Positions 35,954 through 46,052 of a DNA stretch of 64,000 nucleotides are shown here, piece after piece. A program made the translations under genes and the position numbers. The notes beneath the pieces are model-generated. The model was not told the DNA's origin. It did not search any database and saw only the letters and a program-made list of their open reading frames with translations. Every line of letters begins with the position of its first letter. The first letter of the stretch is position 1. This DNA comes from Paenibacillus piri (GTDB lineage: Bacteria; Bacillota; Bacilli; Paenibacillales; NBRC-103111): contig NZ_SMRT01000005.1 of the NCBI RefSeq assembly GCF_004354045.1, positions 167,501 to 231,500 on the forward strand, written 5' to 3'.

Positions 35954-35986
35954 GCTTACGAAGAAAACTTTGCTTCAGGCAAAGTT
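35954..35986 (+). repeat. Family B leader hairpin before lonA
   Basis: The box GCTTACGAAG (35954-35963) is followed by AACTTTGC (35966-35973), loop TTCAG, GCAAAGTT (35979-35986) and then, 3 bases on, the ribosome-binding site AGGGGGTG. A single unit, with a stem sequence different from those of rph and the ysoA-like gene. Confidence 0.85.
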
Positions 35987-36004
35987 CTTAGGGGGTGCTC
36001 CAGG

Positions 36005-38338
<2,334 letters not shown>

Positions 38339-38364
38339 CTACCCAAAGAAATGAGTGAAGCACG

Positions 38365-38982
38365 ATGAAGGTCAATCAAGCTGAATTTATAATCAGCGCG
38401 GTTGGTCCGAGTCAATACCCTCCCGACGCCTTGCCGGAAATTGCTCTGGCAGGGCGTTCGAATGTCGGGAAGTCGTCATTGATCAATCGGATGATCCAGC
38501 GCAAAAATCTGGCCAGAACGAGCTCCAAGCCCGGGAAGACCCAGCAGCTCAATTATTATAAAATCAATTCGGACTTATTTTTCGTCGATCTGCCGGGTTA
38601 CGGGTATGCGCAGGTGTCCAAATCAAAGCGGGAAATTTGGGGCAAATTTATCGAAGAATATTTATTGCACCGTGAATATTTGCAGCTTGTGCTGCTTATA
38701 ATCGATTTGAGGCATCCTCCTTCGAAGGACGATCAGGCCATGTACGATTGGCTCAAGCATAACGGCGTGCCGATGTGCGTCGTGACGACGAAAGCGGATA
38801 AGATTACAAAGGGCCAATGGCAGAAGCATGTCAAAATCGTCAGGGAAACGCTTGGAATGGGGAAGGAAGAACCATTGGTGCTTTTTTCATCCGAGCTGGG
38901 AGTCGGCAAAGATGAGCTGTGGCAAACGATCGAGCGCGCGATTGGCCGGGAGGCCGGGCAGGAAAACGTTCAGCCGGGCTGA
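38365..38982 (+). CDS. ysxC: Ribosome-assembly GTPase YsxC/EngB
   Basis: A 205-residue GTPase needed for large-subunit assembly. It carries G1 [12 protein letters not shown], switch I around [17 protein letters not shown]3 [11 protein letters not shown]4 VTTKADKI and G5-like [12 protein letters not shown]. The start sits behind GAGTGAAG. It follows lon closely and is probably co-transcribed with it. No clear terminator follows. Confidence 0.95.
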   Translation: MKVNQAEFIISAVGPSQYPPDALPEIALAGRSNVGKSSLINRMIQRKNLARTSSKPGKTQQLNYYKINSDLFFVDLPGYGYAQVSKSKREIWGKFIEEYLLHREYLQLVLLIIDLRHPPSKDDQAMYDWLKHNGVPMCVVTTKADKITKGQWQKHVKIVRETLGMGKEEPLVLFSSELGVGKDELWQTIERAIGREAGQENVQPG

Positions 38983-39330
38983 AGCGTCCTTCGACAAGCC
39001 GCATATACCGCGGCCGGGCGTTCGTTCATTCATGATTCAGCATAAAGATACACCACCCGTATCCGGAATAAAATCATATGCGGCGACCGCCGAATCGAAG
39101 GGGTGCGATCTTTTGCCTCTGGCAGGGATTTGCAGAACTTGGCGCGTGAAACAGAGGGATTTAAATGATATATTGAAATCTTCCAACGAAAAAGCGGTTT
39201 TTTCTAAAATACAACGAAATTCAATGAATTGCCGGCAGGAATATTAAATATTTATGTAGTATAATGTATATAGCGAAAGATTGTAACAGCAAGTCTTCAA
39301 GGTTCGAAATTAAAGAATCGAGGGATTTTT
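38983..39330. other. Intergenic region after ysxC with a candidate promoter
   Basis: A 348-base gap. TATAAT at 39260-39265, 66 bases before the next start, is the likely -10 box for the next gene; the -35 is not clear. An open frame in the region (39031-39247) lacks a ribosome-binding site and is not supported. Confidence 0.4.
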
Positions 39331-39918
39331 ATGGCAATAAGGTTAGCGACCGAATACGTCAAAACCTGCCTGCAACTGACGGAAGCCGAAATGGCCATGT
39401 TTATTCAAATGTTTGTCAACCATCAGGCGTCTCTTCAGGTAAGAGTGCTTGAGAACGGGAATCAGGAAGTCGTACTGCCGGACGATGCGGGGCAAGAAAT
39501 AGTCCTTTCGTTCGAACGAAAGCTTGGCTTCTATATATGCCAAGGTTCCTGCCGGATTACGAATCGAAAATTGGTTGATTTGATGCGAAAAGCGGTTTCC
39601 TCCTTCAAAGGGAGCGCCGTCGTGCACCGTATTTATGCAGCTTACACCATGATATATGAATACGAGCGCGGAACGGTAGTCAAAATTATGGAAAGCAAGA
39701 ACGGCAACGAAAAAGTCATTTATGAATATAAAGATACCGTCGGCCAATTGGAGCAGCTATTCCAGAACGATGCGGTCGAACGGGAAATTTCACGAATCAA
39801 GCTGACGATTAATCAGCTGCTTGATTTAAGGAACGACCTCCAGGATGAAGCCGTTCGCGAACATATTGACGACCGTTTGCAGAAGCTGACACACGAGCTG
39901 TTCGTACTTGAAGCTTAA
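39331..39918 (+). CDS. Conserved-looking protein of unknown function
   Basis: A 195-residue soluble protein that I do not recognise. The N-terminal two thirds look alpha/beta (LQVRVLENGNQEVVLPDD, KLGFYICQGSCRITNRKLVD, VHRIYAAYTMIYEYERGTVVKI); the last 60 residues are a charged helical region (ISRIKLTINQLLDLRNDLQD then IDDRLQKLTHELFVLEA), probably a coiled coil. There is no signal peptide. A GAGGG motif precedes the ATG. Three tandem family A repeats lie between its stop and a strong terminator, so they are probably in its 3' UTR. Confidence 0.7.
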   Translation: MAIRLATEYVKTCLQLTEAEMAMFIQMFVNHQASLQVRVLENGNQEVVLPDDAGQEIVLSFERKLGFYICQGSCRITNRKLVDLMRKAVSSFKGSAVVHRIYAAYTMIYEYERGTVVKIMESKNGNEKVIYEYKDTVGQLEQLFQNDAVEREISRIKLTINQLLDLRNDLQDEAVREHIDDRLQKLTHELFVLEA

Positions 39919-39935
39919 GGCAAGGGGCCACTTCT

Positions 39936-40289
39936 ATAAGAAAAGCTTCTGACCGAAGCCCTTTCGACGAAGATACATTCGTGCTTTAGCGGTTGCTTTT
40001 CTTGCAATATCAGAATTGTTCAGCTCCGCTGAAAACATGTAAATTCTGATATTATAAGAAAAGCTTCTGACCGAAGCCCTTTCGATGAAGATACATTCGT
40101 GTTTTAGATGTAGCTTTTCTTGCAATATCAGAATTGTTCAGCACCGCTGAAAACATGTAAATTCTGATATTATAAGAAAAGCTTCTGACCGAAGCCCTTT
40201 CGATGAAGATACATTCGTGTTTTAGATGTAGCTTTTCTTGCAATATCAGAATTGTTCAGCTCCGCTGAAAACATGTAAATTCTGATATT
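39936..40289 (-). repeat. Family A repeat, three tandem copies of 118 bp (beta type)
   Basis: Units start at 39936, 40054 and 40172, inverted relative to the 16941 array. Each pairs AAGAAAAGCT with AGCTTTTCTT, and AATATCAGAATT with AATTCTGATATT around TTCAGC-TCC-GCTGAA. The copies are nearly identical; the first differs at several positions in the loop and the middle one has CAC for CTC. Reverse-strand frames running through the units are products of the repeat and not genes. Confidence 0.93.
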
Positions 40290-40305
40290 ATAAAAAAGCC
40301 TATAT

Positions 40306-40346
40306 AACTCTTCCGGATCGCCTAGCGATATCGGGGGAGTTTTTCT
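40306..40346 (+). terminator. Terminator after the triple family A array
   Basis: AACTCTTCCGG pairs with TCGGGGGAGTT, with GATCGC/GCGAT inside, and is followed by TTTTTC. It closes the 39331 transcript beyond the repeat array. Confidence 0.8.
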
Positions 40347-40567
40347 TGTTACAGCCGAAAAAAAGCGGCCGCAACCATTCGCGCAATTATTTGAATATTG
40401 TTCGGATTTTCCTTGAAAAGCGTGCACCAGACCTAGTTTTTTGACATATGTTAGACAGTAATTGTTTGCTGCCCAACTAGTAAAATGACAATTGGTAAAA
40501 AAAAGTGTTGCATTTCTGTTCAATAGATGTTATTTTTATTTTCGTTGAAAACAAAATAGGAACCAGG

Positions 40568-40674
40568 ATTCACTCAGGACATTGAATGTTGCGAGAGATT
40601 ATTCCCTCGGGAAGTGAATGACGTAGGTCCTAGCGGATGAAATTTTTTCAAACATTTTATTCCTAGGAAGGGGG
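40568..40674 (+). promoter_or_regulatory. Structured leader of speD
   Basis: ATTCACT (40568-40574) pairs with AGTGAAT (40613-40619) around an inner CGAG/CTCG stem. A second hairpin pairs CCTAG-c-GGATGAAAT (40629-40643) with ATTTTATTCCTAGG (40654-40667), with one bulge. Its 3' arm covers the first bases of the ribosome-binding site AGGAAGGGGG (40665-40674). This could be a translational control element; no known riboswitch class was recognised. The rest of the gap (40347-40567) is AT-rich with a lone TTGACA at 40441. Confidence 0.5.
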
Positions 40675-40683
40675 AACCGAAGG

Positions 40684-41085
40684 ATGGAATATTCAACTTT
40701 CGGAAGACACGTTGCTGTTGATACTTGGGGAGTCGATTTTGATCTTCTCAACAATGCAGAATGGTTACAAGCACAAATGGTAGAGGCTGCCGAGGCATGC
40801 GGAGCGACGGTCATGTCGGTTCAATCCAAGCAGTTTGAGCCGCAAGGTGCAACAGTGCTAGTTTTATTGTCGGAAAGTCATCTCTCCATTCATACGTATC
40901 CTGAGAAAGGTTTCGCCGCTCTCGATTGTTACACATGCGGTGAAACGGTTGATCCTCAGTTGGCAATCGACTATATGGTTTCCGTGCTGAAGCCTGAGAC
41001 GGTACATGCGAAAAAGCTGGTTCGCGGTATGGGCGAGCTTGTTGTGGAAACGCCGGTTATTAAACAGGCGCAGTTAATTAAATAA
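40684..41085 (+). CDS. speD: S-adenosylmethionine decarboxylase proenzyme
   Basis: A 133-residue class 1B (SpeH-type) decarboxylase proenzyme of spermidine synthesis. Self-cleavage is expected at Glu64-Ser65 in LLSESHLSIHTYPEKG, which turns Ser65 into the pyruvoyl group. His70 and Cys85 (LDCYTCGE) match the processing histidine and the catalytic cysteine of the Thermotoga enzyme. The length is slightly above the usual 120-130. AGGAAGGGGG gives a 9-base gap to the ATG. It is a single gene, flanked by its own leader structure and terminator. Confidence 0.95.
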   Translation: MEYSTFGRHVAVDTWGVDFDLLNNAEWLQAQMVEAAEACGATVMSVQSKQFEPQGATVLVLLSESHLSIHTYPEKGFAALDCYTCGETVDPQLAIDYMVSVLKPETVHAKKLVRGMGELVVETPVIKQAQLIK

Positions 41086-41108
41086 AATAATCGCCCGTAT
41101 AAGGGAAC

Positions 41109-41149
41109 AATAGCCATGGATCGATTCGGGTCCGTGGTTATTTTTATTT
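41109..41149 (+). terminator. Terminator after speD
   Basis: AATAGCCATGGA pairs with TCCGTGGTTATT and is followed by TTTATTT. Confidence 0.82.
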
Positions 41150-41194
41150 GAACGACCCTTATGAATTTCCATACCCCCCCTCCCATACAATATT

Positions 41195-41306
41195 AAGAAA
41201 AGCTTCTGACCGAAGCCCTTTCGACGAAGATACATTCGTGTTTTTGATGTAGCTTTTCTTGCAATAACAGAATTGTTCAGCTCCGCTGAAAATTTGTAAA
41301 TATCTT
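41195..41306 (-). repeat. Family A repeat, single copy (beta type)
   Basis: AAGAAAAGCTTCTGACCGAAG to AGCTTTTCTTGC and then AGAATTGTTCAGCTCCGCTGAA match the 39936 units. The last arm is eroded (AATTTGTAAATATC). It lies between the speD terminator and the next gene. Confidence 0.88.
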
Positions 41307-41349
41307 ATCGTTCAAATGGGACAAAATGCAAGCTGGGGAGGGGACTCCG

Positions 41350-41877
41350 GTGAAACGGAAAAAAAAGCTGTATATTTATGTGCTGCTGCTGTTTTTGGTG
41401 GTTTGGCCGGTTTATCAAATTGTCGGGATGTTAGGCGGCCATGCGGAGAAGCAAAACGCCGGGAAGCTGCTGTACCAGGTTTCCATGTTTCAGATGGAGC
41501 TGCTCGGCAGCTTTCTGAACGATGTGAATCAAATGCAGGGGACCGGCGGACTGGACCTGCTGCGTCAGGCCGTGTACACGGCGAATTTCACGCATGAGCA
41601 TCTCGTGCTGGCATTCGGCGAGGATCGGCTGACGCCGCTGAACGGCCTTACTCAGCTGATGCAGTATGTCGTGAGGCTCCAGATCGGCGGGCAGCGGCCG
41701 CTGAAGGCGGACGAAGCGCAGACGCTCGAGCAGATCCGCAAGCAGTATGCCGACATGTTCGACGCTTACGGGAAGCTTATGTCGCCGAGCTATTCGATCG
41801 TATCCGCGCAAAACGATAAATTGATGAAAGCGGATAAGGCGATGACGGAGCTGCTGCGAAAAAAGCTGCTGCAATAG
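41350..41877 (+). CDS. Membrane-anchored protein of unknown function
   Basis: A 175-residue protein with a positively charged N-terminus (KRKKK), a single hydrophobic helix at about residues 7-26 (LYIYVLLLFLVVWPVYQIV) and a helical extracytoplasmic part. I know no family for it. GTG 41350 is chosen because GGGGAGGGG (41335-41343) lies 6 bases upstream; the in-frame ATG at 41326 has no site. It lies just upstream of hemA but has no sequence tie to heme synthesis. Confidence 0.68.
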   Translation: MKRKKKLYIYVLLLFLVVWPVYQIVGMLGGHAEKQNAGKLLYQVSMFQMELLGSFLNDVNQMQGTGGLDLLRQAVYTANFTHEHLVLAFGEDRLTPLNGLTQLMQYVVRLQIGGQRPLKADEAQTLEQIRKQYADMFDAYGKLMSPSYSIVSAQNDKLMKADKAMTELLRKKLLQ

Positions 41878-42001
41878 CCGGCGCGGCCGAAACGAATCCA
41901 GTTCCGGTATAAAGCGGACAAATTAGGCTGAAAATATATAAGTGATAAGCGCCGCTTTCACATATTATACAAAAAATTTGTCGGAGCAGCCCGGCTATAT
42001 A

Positions 42002-42010
42002 TGCTATAAT
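42002..42010 (+). promoter_or_regulatory. Extended -10 promoter of hemA
   Basis: TGCTATAAT (42002-42010) is an extended -10 box 36 bases before the hemA start. A TTGTCG at 41978-41983 is 21 bases away, too far for an ordinary -35. Confidence 0.6.
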
Positions 42011-42046
42011 GTTTTCAGAAAACAAAGGGGGAGGCAGGTGACGACT

Positions 42047-43441
42047 GTGCATATCGTTGTAGCGGGCTTAAATTACCGGACGGCGCCGGTGGCGATCCGC
42101 GAAAAATTTACATTTTCCGAGGTAGAGCTGACCCGGGCGCTGAAGGAGCTCAAGCAAACGAAGAGCGTCATGGAATGTGTCATTGTCGGCACCTGCAACC
42201 GGACGGAATTATACGTGGTTGTCGAGCGGGAGCACTTGTGCGGACATTATTTGCGCGGCTTTATCGAAAAATGGTTCGGCGTTCCCCGCGAACAGTTCAA
42301 TAAGCATTTATATATTTATGAGAGTGATAAAGCGATCGACCACCTGTTCCACGTAGCCAGCGGCCTTGATTCGATGGTAATCGGGGAAACGCAAATATTG
42401 GGTCAGGTGAAGGATGCGCTTCAGCTGGCTCAGCAGGAAAAAACGACAGGCGTGATGCTGAACACGCTGTTCAAGCAAGCGGTCACGATGGCGAAGCGCG
42501 CGCATACCGAAACCGGGATCGGCGAAAACCCGGTATCCGTCAGCTATGCGGCTGTCGAGCTCGGCAAACGGATTTTCGGCAGCTACGATCATAAGAAGGT
42601 GATGATCGTAGGCGCAGGCAAAATGAGCGAGCTGACGGTGAAGCATCTATATGCCAACGGGGCGGACAAGGTGATTGTCGTCAACCGTACCTTGAGCCGG
42701 GCGCAAGAGCTTGCGGACAAGTTTCAAGGCGTCGCCTGTTCGATGGACCGTTTGCTTCAATATTTGGAGGAAGTCGATATCGTCATCAGCTCGACCGGCG
42801 CAGCGGATTTGGTGCTCACGCGGGAGCAGGTTGCCGCAGTTTTGCAAAAACGCCGCTCCAGACCGCTGTTCATGATCGATATCGCGGTTCCGCGCGATTT
42901 GGACCCGGCCATCGGAGAGCTGCCGAACGTGTTCTTGTACGACATCGACAATTTGCAGACGATTGTCAACAATCATTTGCAGGAGCGCCATAAGGCGGCT
43001 GTTGTGATCGAGGAGATGATAGTCGGAGAAATGCGGGCATTCGAGCAATGGACCAAGACATTGGGGGTAAGCCCCGTTATTCAGGCTCTGCAGACGAAGG
43101 CGGGCATGATCCATGAGGAAACGATGGACAGCCTGATGAAGAAGCTGCCCGATTTGGACGAACGGGAGCTTAAAGTCATTCGCAAGCTGACGAAAAGCAT
43201 CGTCAATCAAATGCTGCGTGACCCTGTCAACCGCATCAAGGAAATGGCGGCCGAACGACACGGTGATGAGGCGCTGGACTATTTTACGAAAATATTCGCG
43301 CTCGAGGAGCAGATGGCACAACTGGAGCAGGAGGAGGAGGCCGCACGGAAGTCGGCCGCGGAAGGTGCCCATGACCGTTGGAAGGAAGAGCAAGTCACTG
43401 CGGTTCCAATGACGCCCGCCGATGCCTTGGCTAAATCGTAA
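42047..43441 (+). CDS. hemA: Glutamyl-tRNA reductase
   Basis: A 464-residue NADPH-dependent enzyme that makes glutamate-1-semialdehyde, the first committed step of tetrapyrrole synthesis. With GTG 42047 the protein begins VHIVVAGLNYRTAPV and the catalytic nucleophile is Cys50 in VGTCNRTELY, the same position as in characterised HemA; GTG 42038 would add three residues and is only 4 bases from GGGGAGG. SGLDSMVIGETQILGQVK and the Rossmann segment VMIVGAGKMSELTVKHL follow, then a C-terminal dimer helix. It is first in the hem operon. Confidence 0.95.
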   Translation: MHIVVAGLNYRTAPVAIREKFTFSEVELTRALKELKQTKSVMECVIVGTCNRTELYVVVEREHLCGHYLRGFIEKWFGVPREQFNKHLYIYESDKAIDHLFHVASGLDSMVIGETQILGQVKDALQLAQQEKTTGVMLNTLFKQAVTMAKRAHTETGIGENPVSVSYAAVELGKRIFGSYDHKKVMIVGAGKMSELTVKHLYANGADKVIVVNRTLSRAQELADKFQGVACSMDRLLQYLEEVDIVISSTGAADLVLTREQVAAVLQKRRSRPLFMIDIAVPRDLDPAIGELPNVFLYDIDNLQTIVNNHLQERHKAAVVIEEMIVGEMRAFEQWTKTLGVSPVIQALQTKAGMIHEETMDSLMKKLPDLDERELKVIRKLTKSIVNQMLRDPVNRIKEMAAERHGDEALDYFTKIFALEEQMAQLEQEEEAARKSAAEGAHDRWKEEQVTAVPMTPADALAKS

Positions 43442-43462
43442 TCGGGAGAGGTGCCTTGGTCA

Positions 43463-44287
43463 ATGGTTACGAAAAGCTGGTTATATGATGCGATCATCTA
43501 TATATATGCCCTGAGCCTGCTGTTTTACTTCTCGGACTTCGTCGGTTCGAATCGAAGTGCGAAACGGATGGGTGCAGGGTTGCTTTCTTTTGTATGGGTT
43601 TTGCAAACGGTCTATCTGGTATTCAGTTTGATCGAGCATAACCGGGCGGCTGCCTACTCGATGTTTGAAGCGCTGTTTATGCTGTCCTGGCTGCTCGTTG
43701 CGGTATCGCTGATCATAAGCCGCTTTTTTCGAATCGAGCTATTCGTATTTTCGGTTAATGTGATCGGGTTCGCCGTGTTGGCTTTGAATTTTTTCAGCAA
43801 TCCGAAAGTATCGCCGACGCTGGCCTCATGGAAAATAAGCGATGAGCTGCTTTTTATACATATCAGCCTGTCGATCGGCAGCTACGGAGCTTTCGCGATA
43901 GCGGGCGTTTTTTCGGGGATGTACTGGTTTTTGCACCGGCAATTGAAGGAGAAAAAATGGTCGAAGCTGATGCAGCGGCTGCCAAGCCTGGATAAAACCG
44001 ATCATTATGCATATGTGTCCGTTATTATCGGCGCTCCACTGCTATTGCTCGGTCTTTCGCTCGGCGTGGTATGGATTGTGCTTGAAGGAGATATCAGGCT
44101 GCTCTTTGATCCGAAGGTGATTAATTCCTGGTTTGTGATGCTGGCCTATACGTTTTATTTATTTCAGCGTATTGTGATGAAAATACCCGGGGACAGACTG
44201 GCGCTTTGGAATTTGGCCGCTTTTTGCATTATGGCGCTGAATGTGGTGTTTGCCAACTTTTATTCGGCCTTCCATCAATGGTCATAA
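43463..44287 (+). CDS. hemX: HemX/CcsA-type cytochrome c assembly membrane protein
   Basis: A 274-residue membrane protein with about eight helices. The CcsA/ResC-like part includes LLFIHISLSIGSYGAFAIAGVFSGMYWF and a tryptophan-containing segment between the last helices. In B. subtilis HemX lowers the amount of HemA protein; it shares the fold with heme-handling proteins. GAGAGGTG precedes ATG 43463. The gene sits 21 bases after hemA, as in other Firmicutes. Confidence 0.88.
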   Translation: MVTKSWLYDAIIYIYALSLLFYFSDFVGSNRSAKRMGAGLLSFVWVLQTVYLVFSLIEHNRAAAYSMFEALFMLSWLLVAVSLIISRFFRIELFVFSVNVIGFAVLALNFFSNPKVSPTLASWKISDELLFIHISLSIGSYGAFAIAGVFSGMYWFLHRQLKEKKWSKLMQRLPSLDKTDHYAYVSVIIGAPLLLLGLSLGVVWIVLEGDIRLLFDPKVINSWFVMLAYTFYLFQRIVMKIPGDRLALWNLAAFCIMALNVVFANFYSAFHQWS

Positions 44288-44307
44288 CCGAAAGACGGGT
44301 GGATGCG

Positions 44308-45024
44308 GTGAAACAACCGGAGGGTAAAAGGTATTACCCATTAATGCTCGACATGAAGGGGAAAAACTGCGTCATTGTCGGAGGCGGAACGGTAGCGCAG
44401 CGCAAGGCTGAGGCGCTGCTCGAAGCGGGTGCGGAGGTTACGCTGATCAGTCCGTCTTTTACGGCACAGCTGGAGCAGCGGGCCCTGTCGGGCGAAATGC
44501 CGCCAAGGCTGATCCGCGAACGATACCGTCCGGGCATGCCGGAGCTGGGCGAAGCGTTTCTTGTTTTTGCGGCGACGGATGTAACGGAGATCAATTCGGC
44601 GGTGCGTTTGGAAGCGGAATCGTTGGGCAAGCTGGTTACTGTAGCCAATGACGCGGCAGGCAGCGGTTTTATCGTTCCGGCGGTCGTGCGGCGGGGCAAG
44701 CTGGTCATCGCGGTTTCGACCGAAGGCGCAAGTCCCGGCACGGCCAGAAAGGTTAAACGGGAACTGGAGCAAATGTTCGGCGACGAGTACGAGACGTACC
44801 TGGAGCTGCTGCAGCAGCTGCGCGTGCTGGTTCAGTCGATCGTCGGCGATACGGCGGAAAGGCAGGCGATATTCCGGGCGATATTGGACTTGGAGCTGCT
44901 TGCGTGGATTCGCTCCGGACGCTTTGACGAGCAGGCCGGGAGGGAGCTGGCATTACGGATCGCCGCTGATCCGACGGAAGCCGGAATCCGGCAGCTGGAC
45001 GAATGGATTCGCCGGCTCGATTAA
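44308..45024 (+). CDS. Precorrin-2 dehydrogenase / sirohydrochlorin ferrochelatase-type protein
   Basis: A 238-residue protein of the Met8p/CysG N-terminal type. The NAD-binding block is NCVIVGGGTVAQRKAEALLEAG, then VFAATDVTEINSAV, and VIAVSTEGASPGTARKVKREL of the dimerisation domain. Such proteins oxidise precorrin-2 and some insert iron for siroheme. Start GTG 44308 is preceded by a GGGTGG-like site; other in-frame starts lie within the end of hemX. Together with the CobA half of the next-but-one gene it supplies the siroheme branch. Confidence 0.88.
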   Translation: MKQPEGKRYYPLMLDMKGKNCVIVGGGTVAQRKAEALLEAGAEVTLISPSFTAQLEQRALSGEMPPRLIRERYRPGMPELGEAFLVFAATDVTEINSAVRLEAESLGKLVTVANDAAGSGFIVPAVVRRGKLVIAVSTEGASPGTARKVKRELEQMFGDEYETYLELLQQLRVLVQSIVGDTAERQAIFRAILDLELLAWIRSGRFDEQAGRELALRIAADPTEAGIRQLDEWIRRLD

Positions 45025-45032
45025 AAAAATAT

Positions 45033-45097
45033 CGGGGGCTCACCCAAAAAGTTATCGGAGTTAGCTTCGGAGCATTACGTCATTATTGGGGGACTCA
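45033..45097. repeat. Family C repeat before hemC
   Basis: GGGGGCTCACCCAAAAAGT at the left and TTATTGGGGGACT at the right end match the valS-side copy at 59969-60080, including an internal TTAGC..TTC..GAGC stretch. It is shorter, and the stem has mismatches. It ends 6 bases before the hemC ribosome-binding site. Confidence 0.7.
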
Positions 45098-45117
45098 GAA
45101 GCAGAGGAGATGAGAGT

Positions 45118-46047
45118 ATGCGCAAAATTATCGTCGGTACGAGGCAGAGCGCGCTGGCTCTGACGCAGACCGGGCAGGTGGTGAAGCATCTGCGGGCGCT
45201 GTGCCGGGAGCATGGCATCGAATGCGAATTTGAAGTGAAAAAAATCGTCACCAAGGGCGACCGGATTTTGGACGTAACGTTATCCAAAGTTGGCGGAAAA
45301 GGGCTGTTCGTCAAAGAAATCGAGCAGGCGCTGATGGACGGCGAGATCGATATGGCAGTGCACAGTATGAAGGACATGCCCTGGGAGCTTCCCGAAGGGC
45401 TTGTCGTCGGCGCCGTACCGCTGCGCGAAGACCCGCGCGACTGCCTGATCACGCGCGGAGCCGCCGGCCTCGACGAGCTGCCACAGGGAGCGAAGGTCGG
45501 CACGAGCAGCCTGCGCCGTGCGTGCCAGCTGCAGCATTACCGCCCGGATCTGCGGATCGAGTCGATCCGGGGCAACATCGATTCGAGGCTGAAGAAGCTC
45601 GAATCGGAAGGCTTCGATGGGATACTGCTGGCGGCCGCCGGCTTGCGGCGGATCGGCTGGGAGGATCGCATCAGCGCTTATTTGCCGCCCGAGGTATGCA
45701 TCCCTGCCGTAGGCCAGGGAGCGCTCTGCATCGAATGCAGGGGCGGCGACGGATTCGTGCTTGACCTGCTCAAGCACTATAATGATGCGCCGACCGCCCT
45801 TGCGGTGGCGGCGGAACGGAGCTTTCTCGGCAAGCTGAACGGCGGCTGCCAGGTGCCGATCGGCGCATATGCGACAATCGCCGCCGACGGCGGCATCGCG
45901 ATGACCGGGATGGTAGGCTCGCCGGATGGGGACAGCATGCTTAAAGAGACCATGACCGGAACCGATCCGGACAAGCTGGGGCATGAGTTGGCGGATGCTT
46001 TGATTGCCAGGGGTGCCGCTGAATTATTGGCGATGGTGAGGAGCTGA
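45118..46047 (+). CDS. hemC: Hydroxymethylbilane synthase (porphobilinogen deaminase)
   Basis: A 309-residue enzyme that polymerises four porphobilinogens. It starts [19 protein letters not shown] and contains [47 protein letters not shown] and the dipyrromethane cofactor cysteine in [13 protein letters not shown]. The length is typical. AGAGGAG (45103-45109) gives an 8-base gap to the ATG. Confidence 0.97.
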   Translation: MRKIIVGTRQSALALTQTGQVVKHLRALCREHGIECEFEVKKIVTKGDRILDVTLSKVGGKGLFVKEIEQALMDGEIDMAVHSMKDMPWELPEGLVVGAVPLREDPRDCLITRGAAGLDELPQGAKVGTSSLRRACQLQHYRPDLRIESIRGNIDSRLKKLESEGFDGILLAAAGLRRIGWEDRISAYLPPEVCIPAVGQGALCIECRGGDGFVLDLLKHYNDAPTALAVAAERSFLGKLNGGCQVPIGAYATIAADGGIAMTGMVGSPDGDSMLKETMTGTDPDKLGHELADALIARGAAELLAMVRS

Positions 46048-46052
46048 GACGG

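Noticed and set aside
38828..39247. 139-residue frame overlapping the end of ysxC
   Set aside because: It begins inside ysxC in another frame without a ribosome-binding site, and its composition is not protein-like.
39934..40523. Three overlapping reverse-strand reading frames with almost the same protein sequence
   Set aside because: They are the family A units read on the other strand. The period of 118 is not a multiple of three, no ribosome-binding sites precede them, and the similarity comes from the DNA repeat.
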